In this document: in pieces, positions 1-10,534 of the stretch
Layout: every line of letters begins with the position of its first letter
Position numbering within the stretch: position 1 is the stretch's first letter
From: Azolla caroliniana
Lineage: Eukaryota; Polypodiophyta
Direction of reading: 5' to 3'
DNA length: 64,000 bases
Assembly (NCBI GenBank): GCA_043228905.1
Contig: JBHGNT010000018.1
Coordinates: forward strand, 10,478,001 to 10,542,000
The notes under the pieces: model-generated
What the model saw: the letters and a program-made list of their open reading frames with translations, nothing else
The model's database searches: none
What the model was told of the DNA's origin: nothing
Translations under genes and position numbers: made by a program

Positions 1-2615
1 GCATGCATCTCGTCTCGCTCTTCCGCCGTAGACCCGACCTCCGTGTCGGTCTTCTCCTCCTTTGTCGCCGTAGCCCGTTCCGACACGGGCTCGCCGTCTT
101 GGACCCAGCCGTCCACCATCTCGTACCGGATATCCGTTCCGGTAACCTCGTACGCTCCGGCCTCCGACTCCTCGCCGCTACCCGCCGTCTCTCCGGTCTT
201 ATGTTGATCCGCAACCGCCGTAGTCTCTAGAGTGGATATGGAGGGTCTCGTTTGTTTCCGTTTTCCCCCCGAACCATGGTCGTCGTGCCCGGTTAGCCTC
301 CATCTCGCGCTTACCGGCTCCCATCGTAACCGTAACCGTAACCGTAACCGGCCAATCGGTCTCGCCGGCTTCCTTCGGTTTGGGCCCGGTTCGCCGGCCC
401 TTACTCTCTTCTTCTTCCGTGCCGTATTCCGGTCGGGTCGGTTCCCGACTCTCTCCTCGTTTCCGCTCCGGTCCTCTCCGTCGGACCCACCGTATACGCC
501 CATTCCGGGCCCCGCATACCCGTCTTCGTATGCGCTCTCTCCGGGCCTCACCTCCTCACGGTCACCGCCCATCTCTCCGGTCTCACGTTGGCATTCGAGC
601 ACAACCGCCGAAGTCTCCGGCCCCGGTGTCAAGGGGTCTTGCCTCCGTCCGCTCCAATCTTCCTTCTCGTTTCCGTTGCCCGCCTTGCCGCCGTCACCTC
701 CCGTCGCACTAAGCCTCATGCCGGCACTCGGGCCGGCCATTGGAGCCTCTAGGATTGGTGTGGGTAAGGACCCAGCACCGCCGCTTGTTGTCTCCGTAGC
801 CGCTTTCGTTCGGACGTCGTTATTCGTGGCTTCCCCATCTCCGATTCCGCAAGCCTCTAGTATGCTTGCCACCACCTCTTCTTCGCCGTTCTCCGCGTCA
901 TCTCGGTTGTCCGCCTTGCCGCCGCCACCGTCCGTAGCTCTAGGTCTCGTGCCGGCACTCGGGCCGACCGCCGAAGCCTCTAGGGCCGGTGTGTGGAAGG
1001 TCACGACACCATCGCTCGTTTCGTCTTCCTCCTCCATTTCGCAAGCCTCGAGTATGCTCGCGAAATCCTCGTAGAACGTTTCGGGCAACCGCGTCCCGAA
1101 ACTTCCGCCCACTCTCGAAGTGGCGTCCATCGCTCCGTAGATATCGGCCTCGTCCATGGCCGTTCTTTTTCCCCGAGATGAGACGGTCGCTTGCTCCGCA
1201 CCTTCTCTCGTGTCGACGCCGTGGTCGCCCGCCTTGCCACCGCCACCGCCTTTCACCATAGGTCTTACGCGGGCACTCGGGCCGGCCGCCGTGATCTCTA
1301 GGAATGACGCGTGTAAGGTCGCGGGACCGCCGCTCGTCGATGTAATGTCCGTAGCCACCTCCGCTCGGACGTCGTTGTCCGTGGCTACCCCGCCTCCGTA
1401 TATGCAAGCATCGGTTATGCTTGCCGCCGCCTCTTCCGCGGTCTCCTTACCGTTGTCTCGGTTGTCCGCCTTGCCGCCGCCACCGTTCTTTCCCCTCGGT
1501 CTCACGCGGGCGCTCGGGCCGGCCGCCGGGGTCTCTTGAACCGGTGCGTGGAAGGTTGCGGTACCGCCGCTTGTCTCCTCCGTACTCGATGATTCGGGCC
1601 ACCATGTCCCGAATCCGCCATGTCCGCTCGAATCGGCGATCGCCGCCTCACCGTCCCCGACCTCGTCCTCGGTCGTTCTTTTCCCCCATGTCGAGAGGGC
1701 GGCTCGCTCCGCACCCTCTCCCTTGGTACCGATGTACCATTCTCTTTCGGCCTCCGCATAGGCCCCGTCCTCCATGTGTGAGGAAGCTCCTTCCTCTGCG
1801 TCCTCCGATCCGCTCGGACCCGACCCCGCAATAAGCCATTCTTCGGCTTCGATTTTCGCCATTACGAGCCCGCACGCCTCCCGTATTAGCGCTTGTAGGT
1901 CGAGCCCCTCCAAACCGGTTCGCGATGAGCTCTCGTCCGGCGGCATGGCGTAGTCGGTCGTCGCTCTCTCTTCTCCCCCGCTCGCGGGCCGTGTTGTGGC
2001 CGACCGCCTCGCCTCATGTTGCCGACACACCCATTCCACTTCGGGCCACTCCTCGGTGAGACCATGCGCCCCATAATCGTCTTGAAGCTCGAACATGATG
2101 TCCATCCTCTCCTCATGATGGACCGTCTCCAAAAATAGGAGGACTTTGTCCGCCCCCACCGATCTTCGTTCCCACTCCGAGAGTTGAGAGAAACGACGCT
2201 CGAACTCTCGGAATGCCTCTATTGCGCTCCGATGGCGCCTCACCGACGCCACCCACCGATCGAACTCTCGCCGACCTCCTACCTCCGATTCCGCGCACCC
2301 GTATGCCTCCATTAGAGCCCCTTCAAAGGACTCCCACGATTCGTGAGCTTCTTGGAGCTCCTTGACCTCCTCGTACTTTGATGCGGCCGCCGCTCGACGA
2401 AAGAACTCTAGCCTCGTCGCTTCGTCCACGCCCATCCCCGTCATTTCCGCATCGTAGGCTCTCAAAAATTTTGGGACCTCCTTCCCATCGAACCGGCCGA
2501 CTAGACGGACCACCCTTTCGACCGCTTGTTGAGCCGCCTCTCGCCTCGCCCTCTTCCGTCCGGCGTCCATCAAGATCTTTGTCATCATCTCCTCGAAGTC
2601 GAAGCCTTCTTCCAT
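1..2615 (-). CDS. Gypsy-A gag-like polyprotein, partial (runs off left edge)
   Basis: I read this frame triplet by triplet: from the ATG at 2615-2613 to the window edge there is no stop, giving 871 codons with the end missing. The start (MEEGFDFEEMM) lies 20 bases inside a candidate primer-binding site. Residues 1 to about 190 resemble a retrotransposon gag: an FDG motif near residue 45, a WESFEG motif near residue 105, then FREFERRFSQLSEWE and a helix ending VEWVCRQHE. This matches the gag fragment of Gypsy-N at 46186 in motif order. The rest is acidic, Gly/Ala/Glu/Thr-rich and repetitive, with a short Leu-Arg run near 325-350. No CCHC knuckle is seen in the window. Gag assignment is by motif only. 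Confidence 0.7.
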   Translation of the reverse strand, partial: MEEGFDFEEMMTKILMDAGRKRARREAAQQAVERVVRLVGRFDGKEVPKFLRAYDAEMTGMGVDEATRLEFFRRAAAASKYEEVKELQEAHESWESFEGALMEAYGCAESEVGGRREFDRWVASVRRHRSAIEAFREFERRFSQLSEWERRSVGADKVLLFLETVHHEERMDIMFELQDDYGAHGLTEEWPEVEWVCRQHEARRSATTRPASGGEERATTDYAMPPDESSSRTGLEGLDLQALIREACGLVMAKIEAEEWLIAGSGPSGSEDAEEGASSHMEDGAYAEAEREWYIGTKGEGAERAALSTWGKRTTEDEVGDGEAAIADSSGHGGFGTWWPESSSTEETSGGTATFHAPVQETPAAGPSARVRPRGKNGGGGKADNRDNGKETAEEAAASITDACIYGGGVATDNDVRAEVATDITSTSGGPATLHASFLEITAAGPSARVRPMVKGGGGGKAGDHGVDTREGAEQATVSSRGKRTAMDEADIYGAMDATSRVGGSFGTRLPETFYEDFASILEACEMEEEDETSDGVVTFHTPALEASAVGPSAGTRPRATDGGGGKADNRDDAENGEEEVVASILEACGIGDGEATNNDVRTKAATETTSGGAGSLPTPILEAPMAGPSAGMRLSATGGDGGKAGNGNEKEDWSGRRQDPLTPGPETSAVVLECQRETGEMGGDREEVRPGESAYEDGYAGPGMGVYGGSDGEDRSGNEERVGNRPDRNTARKKKRVRAGEPGPNRRKPARPIGRLRLRLRLRWEPVSARWRLTGHDDHGSGGKRKQTRPSISTLETTAVADQHKTGETAGSGEESEAGAYEVTGTDIRYEMVDGWVQDGEPVSERATATKEEKTDTEVGSTAEERDEMH
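700..1560 (-). repeat. Four degenerate coding repeats in Gypsy-A gag
   Basis: The motif A-x-GPSA followed by R-x-R and a Gly-rich patch with GGKA recurs at about 1517, 1280, 961 and 731 (plus-strand positions of the GPSA codons). Spacings are about 237, 319 and 230 bases, roughly 80 residues per unit. Each unit also carries an upstream SGG/SDG-x3-F/L-H/P patch. The frame stays open through all four, so the repeats are read as protein. Confidence 0.7.
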
Positions 2616-2634
2616 CTCTTTCTCCCTTGCCGCC

Positions 2635-2653
2635 CTTCACGTCGGGTTCACCA
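2635..2653 (-). promoter_or_regulatory. Candidate primer-binding site of Gypsy-A
   Basis: Just after the inferred LTR end (2658) the minus strand reads TGGTGAACCCGACGTGAAG. It begins with TGG, complementary to a tRNA CCA end, and lies 4 bases past the LTR, as expected for a primer site. I cannot name the tRNA. Confidence 0.5.
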
Positions 2654-2657
2654 AAGA

Positions 2658-3268
2658 TGTCGCGTTGTTACGCGCGTGCGTGGAGAAGGGCGGAACCACG
2701 GGGGTCTCGGACTAAGGAGAAGGGGAGAAGGAATAGGACTTCGGAATGGAGCTTAGCACAAGAAGAGGAAGAATGAACAAGAGGAAGATGGAGGCCAAAT
2801 GCTCAACAAGATATATTAGAAACGAAAACCGATTACAAAATGGCGGCCGCGTAGGTCGCACCGAACGACTATGATAAACCCCGAAACCCTAATCCGACGA
2901 AGAAGAAAAGAAACCCTAAACGAAACCCTAACCCTAAAACGAAATGGTATACCTCACTCACACTCAAAAATAAGGCAACCCCCACAATGGTGCTCTTCCT
3001 CTCCTTTTATAGCACAAGGAGAGAAGACCGTTTACAAAAGGGTGCTACAAAATATCCCCTTTCAATCAATGGGGATATTTCCCTTGATTTTAGGGGAGGT
3101 GGGAAGGATGGGTCTTAACTCCCACCTCTACACGAACTACTATGTACCTATCTCTCTCTCTCACGTGGATGTGCGCGCAAAAGCACATCACCTTTACACT
3201 TTACAAATCCTAAGGTGCATTTCTAGCACCATACTTATCACTATCGATAAATAGAAATACAACATGTT
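2658..3268 (-). repeat. 5' LTR of Gypsy-A
   Basis: Read on the minus strand this stretch has LTR layout: a TATA box (CTATAAAAGGAG, about 3002-3013), then a transcribed part with several AAACCCTAA-type motifs (about 2880-2945), and an end at ...AACAACGCGACA (2658) directly before the primer site. The Gypsy-N LTR ends in the same 12 bases. The outer end is uncertain; TGTTG at 3265 or a start within the palindrome to its right are the options. The partner LTR is not in the window, so length and identity cannot be tested. Forward ORFs here are chance. Confidence 0.6.
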
Positions 3269-3288
3269 GATGTGCAACGTTGCACATC
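3269..3288. repeat. Perfect 20-bp palindrome
   Basis: The bases gatgtgcaacgttgcacatc equal their own reverse complement. They lie at the junction between the Gypsy-A LTR and the broken 3' end of Gypsy-B1. Between here and 3345, where homology to Gypsy-B2 begins, I recognise nothing. Confidence 0.8.
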
Positions 3289-3319
3289 GCGGGTTTGCTT
3301 GCTTCGCTCGGTTTTCCGC

Positions 3320-6300
3320 CTATGGACGAAAATCTTCACGACAACGGGTAGCCGTGTCTTCCTTCGTCTCTGCTACGGGTTCCCCGTCGTCTTTTTCTTC
3401 CGGATCGATCCGTACCGATCCCGGACAGGTTCCTGGTGTAGTGCCGGTGAGCTGCATAAACGGGTTCTTTGGCATCGGTCCTTTATAGGGTTTTAGTCGA
3501 AATCCGTTCACCCACTTGCCTAGTACTTCACCGGCAAGTGTCCCTATCTGATAGGACCCGTTGTATTCCCGTGTCAGCCAATACGGGCCTGTCCATCTGA
3601 ACCGGAGTTTACCCGGCATTTTGCCCATCCTCGTTTGGAATACTAGAACCGGCTTCCCGATTTCGAACATCTTTTCGTTACCTTTCCGGTGACGGTCAAC
3701 GAACGCTTTCCGTCGTCGTTGTTCCAGTTCCATGTGGAGGATGCTGGCCAGCCGTTGCTCCTCCAGTTCGCATAGTGCTGCTAGCCGCATTTCCTCCGAC
3801 TTCTTTTCATTCAGCCGTTCCCGTAGTTGGATCCGTAAGCTTGGTACCTGAAACTCGACCGGCATGACCGCCTCTAAGCCGAATGCTAACCGGAACGGCG
3901 TTGTCCGGATACTCGTTTTGTATGCCGTTCTGTACGCCCATAGCGCGCTATGGAGCTTTGTATCCCAGTCCGTCCGGTTTTCGTTGACGATTTTGCGGAG
4001 AATGTTCTGCAGCGTCTTGTTGGTGGACTCTGCTAACCCATTCGCCTGTGGGTAATACGGTGTGCTTCTTTTATGGACCACGGCATAGAACGTTGTTAAG
4101 CTTTCCACTACCTGGCCGAGGAAGTGGCCTCCTTGGTCGCTGATCAATTCAATCGGACATCCATATCGGCACCAAATGTTCTCGTACAGGAATTTTGCTG
4201 TGGATGACGCGGTGTTGTCTCTCAGGGCCTTAGCTTCCACCCATTTCGTGCAATAATCCGTTGCCACGATGACATAACGATTACCCGTTCTCATTGCCGG
4301 TGGCTTGAACGGTCCGACAAAATCCAACCCCCACTTCTGGAATGGCTCTAGTGGAAGTACCGGTTGGTGTGGCATCCGTGCTTGCTCCGTAGGCTGGCCC
4401 ATTCGTTGGCATAGGTCACATTCCTTAGCATACTTGACGGCATCTTTTAGCGTCGTGGGCCACCATAAGCCGCTCTGCCATACCTTCCCTGCCGTCGCTT
4501 CCCCGGCATAGTGTCCTCCAGCAACCCCACAGTGTGCTTCCCGTAAGATTACTTCTTTCTCGTCACTACGGACTGCCCGTCTCCATATTCCATCTGCTCC
4601 TTTGTGGTAGAGAGTGTCTCGTAACAGACAGAAATTGCGACTCTGCACCGCCAGTCGTTTCCTCTCGTCCCGGTTCATTTCCTCCGGTGGCAGGCCCGTG
4701 CTTAGGAACTGGTGCATGTTTGTCAGCCATTTATCTTCTGATGACACCGTGTCGTCCGCTGCCGTTTCCGGGGTGATACGGAATAACTCTGCGTCCGGGA
4801 ATTCATCCGCTACTCCGTCGCCTGGTTCTCCGGACTCTAACCGGCTCAGGTAGTCTGCTACGGCATGCTGGATACCGGGCCGGTGGAAAATCTCGAATTC
4901 GAACTCCTGCAACAGCAAGGTCCAACGGGCCAACTTACCGGTCAGGGACGCCTTGGAAACTAAGTAGAGGAGCGCCGAGTGATCCACATGGAAGGAGAAC
5001 TTCCTTCCCAATAGGTAGTGACGAAACTTTGTTACACTGTAGATCATGCCCAGGGCCTCCCGTTCTGTCGTTGAATAGTTCTTTTCCGCTTGGGACAGCT
5101 TCCGGCTGGCGTAATATACCGGCCGGTACCATTTGGGCTCCGTAAGCTGCATTAAGGCGCTGCCAATAGCGATGTCGGACGCGTCCACGAACACGTGAAA
5201 TTCCTTGCTCCAATCCGGAGGCTGCACGACGGGTGCTTGCGATAAAAGTACCTTCAGGGCATTGTATGCCTTATCCTCCGTATCCGTCCATTGGAACGGT
5301 GTCCGATGTACCGCGGTGTGTAGGGGTGTAGCCAAATCAGCCAAGTGACGGAGCATCCGGCTGTGCCACCGGATCTGTCCTAAGAATCGGCTTAGTGCTT
5401 TGGCTGTTTTCGGTGCCGGTGCCCCTAGTATGGCGTTTACTTTGTCCGGGTCGACCGCAATGCCCTCCTTACTGACAATGTGTCCCAGCAATATTCCACT
5501 TGAAACTCCAAAGATGCATTTCGCTGGATTTAAGCTTAGCCGGTATAACCTACACTTTTCAAGGCATAACCGGAGGTGCTGCAAATGGTCTTTTCCCCAG
5601 CTATAGACTGCAAAATCATCCAGGAAAACTTGCATGAAGGCAGGAATGTAATCGCCGAAGATCTCCATGATGATTCGCTGGAAAGTTGCTGGTGCCGTTT
5701 TTAGGCCGAACATCATGACTTCGGCCACAAACACCCCCCATTCGGTGACGAACGCTGTCTTCTCCTGGTCGTCGGGGTGCATCCGGATTTGATTGTAACC
5801 GCTGAACCCGTCTAGAAAGCTATAAACTTCATGGCCGGCGACGGCATCCAGTACTCCGTCCGTGAACGGAAGAGGGAATGCATCCGTAATTGTGGCGGCA
5901 TTTAGTTTCCTGTAATCTACACACACACGGATTTTACCGTTCTTCTTGGGGACGACGACGATGGGGCTTAGCCACGTCGCTTTCTTTACCGGCCGGATGA
6001 AGCCCACTCTTAGGAGTTTGTCGATTTCCTCCTTCACTTTGGCGGCGTAGTTGGGGTTCATTCGGTATCGTCTTTGCGCCACTGGTTTCGCGTCCTTGCC
6101 TAAGTGGATCTGATGCTGATATAATTGAGGGTCCAGCCCTCACATGTCCTCGTATGACCAGGCGAATACGTCGCGAAACTCCGTGAGAAGTTTGATCATC
6201 GCCGCTTTATCTTCCGGCTTCATTTCTTTGGCGATGTGAACCGGCTTTGATTCGTCCTTGCTTCCTAGGTTCACTTCGTCGAGCTGGGATGCTTTTACCC

Positions 6301-9166
6301 GTTGGGACACGGCCATTTCCCGTTCCAATGCTTCCTGTGCTTGCCGTAATTCCCGAATCGCATCTTTGTCTGGTTCGGCTTCGGTGTCGTCCCGCTGCGG
6401 CAAGTATGGGGCTACGGCTTCAGCTACGTCGATCTCGAAGAGTGGTACGATCTTCGGGTGTTCCTCCAAGTACTGGGCTTCTTCGTCGTCTGCCAATCCT
6501 TCAAGCATGTTCACACATTCCGCATACAGTGGTGTGCATTCCTTACCGTTGCTCGTCCGTGGTTGTGTCGGTACCCGGACCTTGGCTTTTCCGCGCCGGA
6601 AGGTAATCATATTTTTCCGCCAATTTTGCTTGATGTGTGCTGTTTTCAACCATGGTCTGCCCAGCAACAGAGGGTACGCGCCCTGCGCCTGTAGCTGCAG
6701 CACGACAGCCGAGATGTGAAATGTGTGGCCTCCTATGGTGACTTCCAATTTCCGTATTAAGCCCGTCGGCCGTACCGAACTTGTATCCGCCATCCGTAGC
6801 CAGAACGGGCATGGCTCCCATTCATGTATTCCCAAGGCATCACACGTACGGAGGCTTATTACGTTCACCCCGGAACCTCCATCGATTACCGTGCCGGGAA
6901 GTTCGTGCCCTTTGACAATAGCTGTAATTGCCGGACTACTAGTGTCCACCACCGTCGGTCCCTCCTCCGGGTTTGAGAAGAGGACTGGTGCCGGTGGGGC
7001 TATGCCGTCTGTCATGCCCGTTTTTAGCCCTTCCGTAAATCGCGGCACGAGCTGCAAGAGTCTTCCTAACGGCAACGTGATCTGACATTCTTGCAGTGCT
7101 TGCCATGTCTCGTTTTCTGGGTGGCTACCGCCGGCACTCCCTATGGTATTTGCCTTTTGCCGTTCCGCGTCCGCGACGTTCTTTTCATTGGCTTCCTTCA
7201 CCCATTCCGTCGCCTGTTTTCGTATGGCCTCTTGTGTTTCCCACTCTTTGGCCATGCCTTTCGACCGTGTGGTTACTTGCTGTACATCCGTCACTTCCGG
7301 AACCACCATATTAACTGCTGGTCGTTTCTCGTAGCTCTTTACCGGGCACTGGTTACTGTAGTGGCCTTCCTGCCTGCAGTAGTAGCAGTACTCTTTACGG
7401 GTATTGCTGGATTCAGCATTGCTGGTAGCCGGAGTTGGTCCCGTAGCGAGTGGTGCGTTCTGTGCCAGTTGGCTCCTTGGGATTCCATGTTCCGGGTCCC
7501 TAGGGTGACCACCTTTCTTGAAGTTACGTTTCTTATTATTCTTATGTTTATTTCGGTAGTCCGGCCGTGGTGGATCGTAACATCGGCCGTAGTCCTCCTG
7601 GTGCCTTCGGTAACCAGGGGAATGGTCTTTGTCGTATTGCTCGTGTCGCCTGTTGGGCTCTCGATGACGGTCCGATCGCTCATACCGGTCGTAGTTATCA
7701 CGCCGATTCCCGTACCGGCCATCATTCTCTTGCCTGTCTCCGTACCGGACATCTTGTGCCGGTGGGTACCGGTTCCCTCTTTGCCAACGATCGTCATCTT
7801 CGTCTCGGCTGCTTCTTGGCTCGATCCGTCGGACGGGTGGTGCTTGTCGATTTAACAGGTTGTACTCGCACCGGTCCGTTGTATGACTCTTGGATTGACA
7901 AATCACACACTGAGTGCGCATGGTGCACTCTACTGCCGAGTGTCCGGCATTCAAGCAGATTGTGCATTGAATTGCCTGCCGGAACCGGAGATCTTCCTCG
8001 GTGGGTAACGCCCGTTGTAGTGTTCCCAGCGTAAGCCATGAGCTTGTCTTTTCCATTTCTCTGACCCGGTCAATGACCTGGTCGATGGTGCATCCTCGAA
8101 AGTCGATTACCGTACACACCGTGCGTAACGGTTCCCGGAGTGCGTTTAAAAATATCGTCCGTAATTCCTCCTCCGGGGGTGCACGGGCAAGCTGGCTATG
8201 CATTCGTTGGAAACGGATGACGAATTGGGGAATGCTTTCCCCTGCCTCCTGTCGGATCGTATAAAACAGGCCCACCATTGTCGTCTGGTCGACCTCCTTG
8301 TGGAAAAAATGCAAGAATTTTGCTTTTAATTCTGCAAATGTTGTGATGGTCGCCGGGTCCTGCGACCGCCGCCATCGTGTCGCTGGTCCCTCCAACGTGA
8401 CTCCGAATTCCGCTATCTTCGAGCGTTCTTCTTCCTCCGGTGTCATTCGCTGGGACGTGTGATTTGCTTCCCATGTCTGCTCGAAGTCATCCACATGCGC
8501 TTCCGCATCCGGATCATCGCGGTACTTTGAGTATTGGAACGGCATGTCGTCGTCCAGTATTAAGCCGCGGTTTAGTGGCGTTTGTTGATATTTTTCCGGG
8601 TCTTTCTCCGGTTCCACTTCCGGTTCTTTTGCCGGTCCTTTTTCCGGTTCTTTTTCCGGCTCTTCTTCCGGTACCTTTGCCGGCTCTTTCGTTGGTGTTG
8701 GTGGCTTTGCTTCTTCCGCTTCCGGTGTTGGTGGGTTGACGGCTTCCGTTTGCGGTTCCGGATAGCCCTGGTTGAGCGGTTCCGGTTCTGGAGTCGGCAC
8801 GGTATCCGATCCGTCGTCTTCCGGGCCGCCGGGGGTATCGTTGCTGCTCCGGTAGTTCGTGTGCACGCTGTATCCCCCTTCGGAATCTGATTCGTAGGCT
8901 GAAAAGGCTTCTGCCTCGTTTTCTCCGCTTGCCAGCGCCTCCAGGAGTCGTTCGGTTTCCCGGAGACTACTTAGACTGCTTTCGTCGTCCTGGTTGCGAG
9001 TTTGCCGTAACCGGAGAGATTCCTCCGCGACTCTCCGGATCTCGTTGGAGAACGAACGATCCGAGCGAATTTCCTGCGCTGCTTGCTGGAAAGTCTCACG
9101 CCGTCTTTGCCGTTCGGCGATGCGTCGAGCTCGGTCTGTAACCAAGTCGTGCGTTGGTCTAGTCAT
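3320..9166 (-). pseudogene. Gypsy-B1 gag-pol polyprotein, one nonsense codon
   Basis: One frame runs from the ATG at 9166 to 3320 (about 1,950 codons), interrupted only by TGA at 6140-6142; Gypsy-B2 has CGA there, so this is a C-to-T change. Order: Pro/Glu-rich N-terminus with KEPEKEPE repeats, gag helical core, three CCHC knuckles (CTIC..., CVIC..., CYYC...), Arg/Asp/Tyr-rich tail, aspartic protease (VIDGGSG, then LLLGRPWL), reverse transcriptase (VFLDDF), RNase H (VFVDAS), integrase with an HHCC finger and D-D-E core (GLDFVG, ISDQGG, GLAEST). No chromodomain is seen. The integrase shape resembles the Tat/Athila side of plant Gypsy. It should give an active gag-protease part at most. Confidence 0.9.
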
Positions 9167-9217
9167 CCATTACCGTCGTTCGCTGCGAGAAAGCAGGAAT
9201 CGTGGTCGCCAAAACTG

Positions 9218-9637
9218 TGTTATTCGCTTAGCCGGACAAGGCCTAACACAAGGTGTCACGGAGACACTTCACCAAAGGGTGATTACGGCATAGGATTAAG
9301 ATTCAACGAGTACACCGACTTACATAGGTTACACGATTAGAATGCTTCGGTTAATTACACGCGTAAGATATAACAGTGATTACAGAACGGAAATCAAGAC
9401 AGAAGTACAAACATCATAAGCTCTATTAATTATCCGCTGCTATTACAATGGGGTCCGGGCCTTTAAATAGGTTTCCGGCCCGTAGTACAAAACGGTGCCT
9501 CTCGCACCTATTCGGGATCCGTCCGGATCTGGAACGGCATACCGTTTCCAGTCCGTCCGTCCACACTATCCTCATTTACAACCATATCTAATTAATTCCT
9601 TCACTCCGTATTTTGGACTCCTTGCCGGCCGGTAACA
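9218..9637 (-). repeat. 5' LTR of Gypsy-B1
   Basis: 420 bases, TGTTACCGG... to ...TAACA on the minus strand, with 5-bp inverted ends. It is clearly alignable to both 419-base LTRs of Gypsy-B2 and carries the same TATTTAA promoter-like box. The primer-site candidate follows at 9193-9211. Confidence 0.92.
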
Positions 9638-10482
9638 GTTCGAGAACGAACAAAAGGTACAAACACATGATCAAACCACTTATTAAACGTAGGGATATCA
9701 ATACAAGCATTTTTTTGTGCTAAAAAAGGTAATGGCCAAGAATTTCCAACGATACAAGAAGGTTCCTTAGCCTTTCCAATCATTGTAATAGGAACTTTTT
9801 CAGTTCTAGTAGCATTACAACAAACAACTAAGGTAACTCTATCTAGCAATTTTTTCTTACCCCGAATTGTTGTAGGATCTTCACTAGGCAAAAGCACTGC
9901 GTATCTCAGAACTAATCGAAAAAACAAGCTTGTTTCATTCATATTGTAAACGCAATGAGGATCATACTCGTTAACTATAGCATAGAGCCTTTCCAAAGAA
10001 GCCAACAATTGAGGGTCATTTCGATCAACTGCCCCTCCTTCGTCATACAAACTAATAGTATTCAAACACTGGCGATGACGAAATTTCCTAAACCAACCCC
10101 AAGTTGCTTTGAAATCGTCATCACAAATATTCGTTTATGTAGCCAGTCGTCGAGCCTTTTCCATAATAACTGATGGAGGCAATGCAATCGACAATCTACG
10201 AGATGCATCAATCCAGGCATACAAGCGTTCCTCTAATTCTGGATATTTCCCTTTAGATCCCCGAAAATTTGTTTTCCTTGTATTATGATCTTTTAATTGG
10301 ACACGCATTCGTACCTCATCATTCTTCTTGATCAAACTTCTAATTGCACCTTCACTCACACCAAATTTTCTGCCAATTTTGCGAAGAGAAGGAGTTGATG
10401 GTTGTTCCACTATCTCCAAAATTTGTAGCCTTTGGTCATCATTCAAACGAGGTCCAACACCTCGCTTGCGGGTTGAATTCAT
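9638..10482 (-). pseudogene. Pogo-like (Tc1/mariner superfamily) transposase, broken
   Basis: Reading starts at the ATG at 10482. The first 115 residues hold a helix-turn-helix of the CENP-B/pogo kind (DDQRLQILEIVEQ, IGRKFGVSEGAIRSLIKK). A TAA at 10135-10137 interrupts the frame, which then continues in the same register with WGWFRKFRHR and the start of the DDE domain. The usual first-Asp motif (YN-x-DET) reads YNMNETSLFF, so the catalytic Asp is Asn. The frame is cut at 9638 by the Gypsy-B1 LTR, removing the later catalytic residues. The family call is from motif layout. It cannot be active. Confidence 0.8.
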
Positions 10483-10534
10483 CTTTGTAATAAAGCTAAT
10501 TAGCTAATTTCACATTGACTTATCTATTGTTTTT

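Larger units (their letters stand above)
3320..9637 (-). mobile_element. Gypsy-B1, Ty3/Gypsy LTR retrotransposon, 3'-truncated
   Basis: The element has a 5' LTR (9218-9637), a primer site (9193-9211, TGGCGACCACG...), gag-pol (9166 to 3320), and then a break. It is a near relative of the complete Gypsy-B2 at 51463-61332. Similarity is lost just before the end of pol: the two proteins agree to ...EDTATR and then differ. The extra downstream ORF and the 3' LTR present in B2 are absent. The 5' LTR abuts a pogo-like transposase frame, so B1 inserted there. No TSD can be checked, because the other end is lost or outside the window. Confidence 0.9.

Noticed and set aside
232-1074. Forward ORF of 280 codons, Pro/Ser-rich
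   Set aside because: It is the shadow of the open minus-strand gag frame; low-complexity and without family features.
2915-2945. Chromosome end or interstitial telomere
   Set aside because: Only a few CCCTAAA-type units with other bases between; reads better as telo-boxes in an LTR leader.
2871-3254. Forward 127-codon ORF
   Set aside because: Lies in the Gypsy-A LTR and leader on the opposite strand; no family features.
7091-7855. Forward 254-codon hydrophobic ORF, repeated at 58785-59549
   Set aside because: Antisense to the Arg/Asp/Tyr-rich gag tail of Gypsy-B1 and B2. Its conservation follows from gag, and Val/Leu/Pro richness is what that antisense reading must give.
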